Shown one piece after another: positions 60,485-64,000 of a DNA stretch of 64,000 nt. This stretch comes from an uncultured beta proteobacterium (lineage in GTDB: Bacteria > Pseudomonadota > Gammaproteobacteria > Burkholderiales > Burkholderiaceae_C): contig CAIKVZ010000116.1 of assembly GCA_903830985.1 (NCBI GenBank), forward strand, positions 1 to 64,000, written 5' to 3'. Both the position numbers and the translations under genes were made by a program. The notes under the pieces are model-generated. The model did no database searches and was not told the origin of the DNA. It worked only from the letters and a program-made list of their open reading frames with translations. Each line of letters begins with the position of its first letter. The first letter of the stretch is position 1.

Positions 60485-61496
60485 ACATTCCCATTCGCTC
60501 CTGCCCAGACCCTGAAGGCATTTCAAACCGCTGCTTCAAGGCCGCCAGTTGCGGCTTCAGCCAGGGGCGCAATGCTGCCTGCAGCAACAGGCTCACCGGC
60601 ACCACGCTGAGTATCAACAGGATCAGGAAGACCACATACAGCATCAGCAAGGGTTTGCGCCAGGGCGTCCCGGGTCCGCCTGCCGCGCGCAGCAATTTGC
60701 CCCACAAATAAAAGCTGCGGGTGCCGGCGCGTTCGCTCACGTACAGGCGCGGGTCGGCCACGCAGGCGCTCAAGCCCTGCAACATCGCAGCCTGCCCGCG
60801 TTCCGCGTCACGGCGCAGACCGTCACGCAAGGCGCAGCCAAAGCGCTGCGCCCGTTCGATGCTGTCGTCGTCGATGCCCGCTGCCGGCAGCGCCAGCAGG
60901 CGCTTGCGCCCGGTCAGCAGCCAATACGGCGTGGTGACCAGTGTCAACAGCGTCGGGCTGGGGTCGGTGAGTACCACGTTGTCGATGACACGGGCGCCGC
61001 AATCGCTCAGCAACTGTTTCATTTTCTCCTGCGCCATCATCCACATATTGCGGCAGGCAATCACCGTGACCACCGGCTTGCCGCGCAGCAGGCGCTGCGC
61101 CAGCGGATGCTTCAAAAAGGCCGTGACGGGCAGCGAAGGCGCCAAAAACCAGACCTGATAGGTCAGGATCACCAGATCAAAATCTTCGTCGCCGCGCAAT
61201 GTCAGAGGCTCCAGTTCAGGTGCCACCAAATGAGCCGACTCAGGGAAGGCGTCGAGAAAGCTGAAGAAGGTCCAGGGAAAGGGGTAGGGCTGCCGCGGGC
61301 TCAGGGTCTCCACCCGCAATTCCATGTCGCCGGCCTGGCGCAAGGGCGCCAGGATGCGCTCGGCAATCCGCGTCAACTGGCCACTTTGGGAATAGCCAAT
61401 CACCAGCACCCGTTTGGGTCTGGGGGCGGCACTGCCGTCATCTTCTTTTTTGCTGTTGGGGGGACTTGAATGCACTGAGTTCGTTCCGGCATCCAC
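60474..61496 (-). CDS. darA: DarA-like dialkylresorcinol condensing enzyme (flavodoxin-like N-terminus)
   Basis: A protein of about 340 residues. After a Ser/Pro-rich lead it has a flavodoxin-like fold (RVLVIGYSQSGQLTRIAERI, then FDLVILTYQVWFLAPSLPVT and KPVVTVIACRNMWMMAQEKM). The C-terminal membrane helix is LLMLYVVFLILLILSVVPVS. Proteins annotated as dialkylresorcinol condensing enzymes have this layout. The start is doubtful: GTG 61496 is chosen, GTG 61475 is nearly as good, and no ATG is in frame after the preceding stop. With DarB it would join two acyl chains into a resorcinol ring. Confidence 0.68.
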   Translation of the reverse strand: MDAGTNSVHSSPPNSKKEDDGSAAPRPKRVLVIGYSQSGQLTRIAERILAPLRQAGDMELRVETLSPRQPYPFPWTFFSFLDAFPESAHLVAPELEPLTLRGDEDFDLVILTYQVWFLAPSLPVTAFLKHPLAQRLLRGKPVVTVIACRNMWMMAQEKMKQLLSDCGARVIDNVVLTDPSPTLLTLVTTPYWLLTGRKRLLALPAAGIDDDSIERAQRFGCALRDGLRRDAERGQAAMLQGLSACVADPRLYVSERAGTRSFYLWGKLLRAAGGPGTPWRKPLLMLYVVFLILLILSVVPVSLLLQAALRPWLKPQLAALKQRFEMPSGSGQERMGMYEH

Positions 61497-61518
61497 GCAC
61501 GTTATCGACCTGGATGTA

Positions 61519-62112
61519 TTAGGGCTGGATGATAACCTCGAGCAGGGAGGGGCCAATCCGCACATGGCTGGCACGATGCAGCAGTGTTTGGAAATCACCG
61601 ACATCGATCCAGGCGCCGCCCGGATCGGCCACCGGCTGCAGGCGCAGCCAAACAGTGCTCTCGGTTGGCAGTTCGTTGACCCAACCCGCCAGCAGGCCGT
61701 CGGCATGGCGGCCCGCCATTGTCAAGGCCAAGGTCAGAACAGCAAGCGGGTCCGGGTGGGTGATGAAGCGCGCATCGCCGCGCCAACGCAGTTGGGCCGA
61801 CAGCGCCGCCAGCAACTGGCTGGGCTGGGTCTGCAAAAAGCTCAACGGCATAGGCAAACCTTCTCGGGCCTGCGCCAGCGCGCTGTGCATCGCAAGTGCC
61901 GGTCCGTGCTGGCTGCTCAACAGCAGTGCGGCGTGTTCCGTCAGCGTGGCTTGTGCGTCAGCCGCCAGGCACTCCAGCGCGCCGTACATGCCCAGTTCGG
62001 CCCAGCGACCCAGTCGCCGCGGCCGGCTGCCCAAGCGTTCGAGGAGTTGTGCGCCCCAGCCTGCGGCAAGGACCTGGGGGACGAAGCGCGCACTGATGCG
62101 GTACACCGTCAT
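61519..62112 (-). CDS. Short ketosynthase-like protein (chain-length-factor type)
   Basis: The 197-residue protein looks like the small beta-ketoacyl-synthase chain-length factor of aryl-polyene and resorcinol clusters. It opens MTVYRISARFVPQVLAAGWG. It has LLLSSQHGPALAMHSALAQA, the thiolase-like N-terminal strand-helix core, then PLSFLQTQPSQLLAALSAQL. It lacks a catalytic cysteine and the second half of a ketosynthase, so it would be a partner subunit, not an enzyme. Its start overlaps the KS stop by ATGA. The family call is from pattern and place. Confidence 0.6.
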   Translation of the reverse strand: MTVYRISARFVPQVLAAGWGAQLLERLGSRPRRLGRWAELGMYGALECLAADAQATLTEHAALLLSSQHGPALAMHSALAQAREGLPMPLSFLQTQPSQLLAALSAQLRWRGDARFITHPDPLAVLTLALTMAGRHADGLLAGWVNELPTESTVWLRLQPVADPGGAWIDVGDFQTLLHRASHVRIGPSLLEVIIQP

Positions 62113-63173
62113 GAAGGACTGCGCTGGAGCAGCACACCCGCGTGGCCACCGCCAAAACCCAGAATCGCCGCCAGAATGCAGTTCAACTGCGGCGGCGCCT
62201 GCGGCGCCAGCTGAACGCCCAGGGCAGGGTCGACGGCATCGGTGCAGCGTGGCCAAAAGCCCTGTTCCAGACACTCCAGCAACAAGGCAATTTCAGCTGC
62301 GCCACTGGCGCCCATGCAATGCCCGATCAAGGGCTTGAGTGACACCAACGCGGGCACCCTGGCAAAGGCGGCACGCAGCCCTTCGGCCTCGCTCGCGTCG
62401 TTGCCCGGACTGCCGCTGGCCTGTACCTTGATCAGATCCACATCGGTGCTGCTCAGGCCACTGGTCGCCAGCGCACGCTGGCACATCAGTGTCACTGCCG
62501 TCGCCGATGCACTGGTGGGCTGGCTGCCGTCCACCACATTTGCGCCCCCCATCAGCTGCCAGGGTGCAGTGGGCTCGGTCGACAATCGCAACGCGGCCAC
62601 GGCCTCGCCCAACACCAGGCCGTCGCGCTGCAGCGCGAACGGTTGGCTGCACTTCGGGCTGAGCAGTTGCAGTGCGGCGAAGCCCGGCAGCGTGAGCTGA
62701 TTGTCCAGTTCCACGCCCAACACAAGAGCTTGCGTTGCCGTGCCCGCGCGCAGCCATTCGCTGGCACTGAGCAAGGCCTGCATGCTGGAGGTGCAGGCGC
62801 TACTGAGCAGGAATACCGGGCCGCGCCAGTCCAGCCAGGCGCCCATGCGCTGGGCCAAGGCATGGAAATCATTGTTGCGTTCGGCGTGTCCGGCAGCTTC
62901 GCCGTCCTGGCAAGAGGTGGCAATGAACAAGGCGCCATCGCGGGCCTGCGCAGCCCCGGCGTCGGCCGCGACCTGTGTGATCAGGGCGCGTGCCCGTTCA
63001 TCCCAGCCATGGCTGTTGCCGGGAATGCGACAGTAGGGCCAGTCGCCGTGGCCGGCCAGCGGGTAGGCTGTGGCACTCGGCGCAACCGCGCTGCGCAGGC
63101 TGCTCAGCGCCTGCGCGAGATTCATCCCGAGTACCGATGCCAGGGCGCGCCCAGTCAGGTACACCGGCTTCAT
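62109..63173 (-). CDS. Beta-ketoacyl-ACP synthase (KAS I/II-like) with an altered triad
   Basis: A 354-residue condensing enzyme, short for the family (about 410). The nucleophile is Cys127 in LLSSACTSSMQALL. The second histidine is present, His285 in LKPLIGHCMGASGAAEI. The position of the first histidine (usual AHGTxT) reads KVQASGSPGNDASEAEGL, placing Ser253 there, so the classical Cys-His-His set is Cys-Ser-His. The C-terminal LAAILGFGGGHAGVLL is normal. It probably works with the chain-length-factor-like protein and the ACP, whose genes flank it with 4-base overlaps. Confidence 0.82.
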   Translation of the reverse strand: MKPVYLTGRALASVLGMNLAQALSSLRSAVAPSATAYPLAGHGDWPYCRIPGNSHGWDERARALITQVAADAGAAQARDGALFIATSCQDGEAAGHAERNNDFHALAQRMGAWLDWRGPVFLLSSACTSSMQALLSASEWLRAGTATQALVLGVELDNQLTLPGFAALQLLSPKCSQPFALQRDGLVLGEAVAALRLSTEPTAPWQLMGGANVVDGSQPTSASATAVTLMCQRALATSGLSSTDVDLIKVQASGSPGNDASEAEGLRAAFARVPALVSLKPLIGHCMGASGAAEIALLLECLEQGFWPRCTDAVDPALGVQLAPQAPPQLNCILAAILGFGGGHAGVLLQRSPS

Positions 63174-63481
63174 TTTTTGTGGACGGCGATGTAACTGGCC
63201 AGCACCGTCAGGGATGTCAGCGCACGGCGCAGATCCTTGCTGTCGGCCATGCGGATGCCGTAGCGCTTCTGGATCGCCACGGACAATTGCAAACCGTCCA
63301 GCGAGTCCAGGTCCAGACGTGAATCCGGCCCAAACAGGGCTTCATCCGCGCTCAGGCCGCCCGGCGGCTCACTGGCATCGACGGCTTCCAGCAGCATGGA
63401 CTTGATCTCCTGCAGAAACGCCAGATCGAGTGCCGCCGCGCTGCTGGTCATCGGGGCCGGAATCTCAGGCGTTGCGCTCAT
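63170..63481 (-). CDS. Acyl carrier protein of the biosynthetic operon
   Basis: A 103-residue ACP with a longer N-terminal lead (Ala/Pro/Thr-rich, about 20 residues) before the four-helix fold. The phosphopantetheine site is Ser60 in RLDLDSLDGLQLSVAIQ. The start is ATG 63481 in an ATGA overlap with the PAP2 stop; an internal ATG at 63451 could serve. It should hold the growing acyl chain for the ketosynthases that follow. The lead peptide is longer than in housekeeping AcpP. Confidence 0.9.
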   Translation of the reverse strand: MSATPEIPAPMTSSAAALDLAFLQEIKSMLLEAVDASEPPGGLSADEALFGPDSRLDLDSLDGLQLSVAIQKRYGIRMADSKDLRRALTSLTVLASYIAVHKK

Positions 63482-64000
63482 GGCTGTCCTTGGTCTTGCA
63501 GGCGTGCATAGAGCGGGCGGGCAGCCTGCAGCCGGCGATCAAACCATCTGGCGCTGCAGGCAAAGACGGCTCCCAGCAGCATGCCGGCCAGCACATCGAG
63601 CGACACATGCTGCTTGGTGGCCATGGTGGAGTACACAATGGCCAGACCCCACGCCACCTGAGTCGACTGCCAGCGCCATCCCTGGCGAAGCTCCTTCATC
63701 AACCAGTACAGCCAGAAACTCGAATACACCGCCGCCGCGACGTGCAGCGACGGACAGGCATTACCGGCCGCATCCACCGTCTTGAGAAAAGACACGCCGG
63801 GATACTGCGCCCAATCAATGGAGGCGGGCGGAACGGCATTGGGCAACCAGTAAAAAATGGACAAGGCCAGCACACACATGGCGCCAATCCAAAACCCGAA
63901 GTTCAGCAATCGAAGCCGCGTCGGCAGCAAGCTCACCGGCAGCGAACAATAAAGCCAAAGTGACAAATAGGGAACCAGCGCCAGTGGCGCAAAAACGATC
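63478..64000 (-). CDS. PAP2-family phosphatase, 5' end beyond the window
   Basis: The frame runs through the right edge, so the N-terminus is missing; 173 residues are visible. Hydrophobic helices (LNFGFWIGAMCVLALSIFYW and others) surround the PAP2 motifs CPSLHVAAAVYSSFW and KQHVSLDVLAGMLLG. The two catalytic histidines are in SLHVA and QHVSLD. It is a membrane phosphatase for lipid phosphates or similar. Its stop overlaps the ACP start, so it belongs to the dar-like operon, which evidently continues to the right. Confidence 0.85.
   Translation of the reverse strand, partial: IVFAPLALVPYLSLWLYCSLPVSLLPTRLRLLNFGFWIGAMCVLALSIFYWLPNAVPPASIDWAQYPGVSFLKTVDAAGNACPSLHVAAAVYSSFWLYWLMKELRQGWRWQSTQVAWGLAIVYSTMATKQHVSLDVLAGMLLGAVFACSARWFDRRLQAARPLYARLQDQGQP

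Overview
The window reads as a chromosomal segment of a betaproteobacterium, most likely order Burkholderiales near Comamonadaceae. This is inferred from the GC-rich coding bias, the phasin, a PutA without a DNA-binding domain, an ArgO/ArgP pair and the general gene types; no rRNA or tRNA gene is present to confirm it. Coding is dense, with many ATGA or TGATG stop/start overlaps. I saw no insertion sequence, prophage or CRISPR array, although the first 71 bases are the unidentified end of a gene.

Layout. 0.7-9.3 kb: bifunctional proline catabolic PutA carrying an in-frame palindromic repeat, a nitroreductase, a hot-dog dehydratase, a MacAB-like ABC export set and a dihaem cytochrome c. 9.3-18.6 kb: a lysine block with the exporter ArgO, its LysR regulator ArgP, an Lrp/AsnC regulator, then kamA-kdd-kamB-kamD-kamE-kal-kce. 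These encode the beta-lysine pathway known mainly from anaerobic lysine fermenters, which takes lysine through 3,5-diaminohexanoate to 3-aminobutyryl-CoA and crotonyl-CoA. A second copy of the palindromic repeat sits inside this operon. 18.6-29.7 kb: a SulP-STAS-cNMP transporter, a four-gene operon of a J-domain protein with three proteins I cannot identify, a secreted peroxiredoxin, a small Cys-rich protein, an esterase, and a divergent pair (XPD/DinG-type helicase with a nuclease-like N-terminus, and a PD-(D/E)XK-like protein) sharing a near-consensus LexA box.

29.8-37.9 kb is the most unusual part. One minus-strand run of nine genes starts behind a 23-bp perfect palindrome. It opens with a thiamine-diphosphate E1 alpha subunit carrying a twin-arginine signal peptide. 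Then come an E1 beta subunit without a signal, an orphan YgiT-type zinc-ribbon protein, two paralogous exported monohaem cytochrome-like proteins, an MBOAT acyltransferase, an SGNH-like partner, a universal stress protein and a wax-ester synthase/DGAT. No E2 or E3 gene is nearby. My inference is a periplasmic 2-oxoacid or acyloin oxidation system that passes electrons to cytochromes c.

38-55.9 kb: GspB/GspA, a phasin with TGC-rich operators, a SagB-type nitroreductase, two Hsp20 proteins with a LonA protease, a radical SAM protein, an orphan sensor kinase, a YebC/YeeN protein, an FAD oxidoreductase, and an exported WD40-caspase protein behind an OmpA-type lipoprotein and a MipA/OmpV porin. 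55.9-64 kb: a tightly overlapping biosynthetic operon running off the right edge (PAP2 phosphatase, ACP, ketosynthase, chain-length-factor-like protein, DarA-like, DarB-like KAS III, an unknown 131-residue protein, BtrH-like protein, ABC ATPase and permease). It resembles dialkylresorcinol/aryl-polyene (flexirubin-type) lipid clusters.
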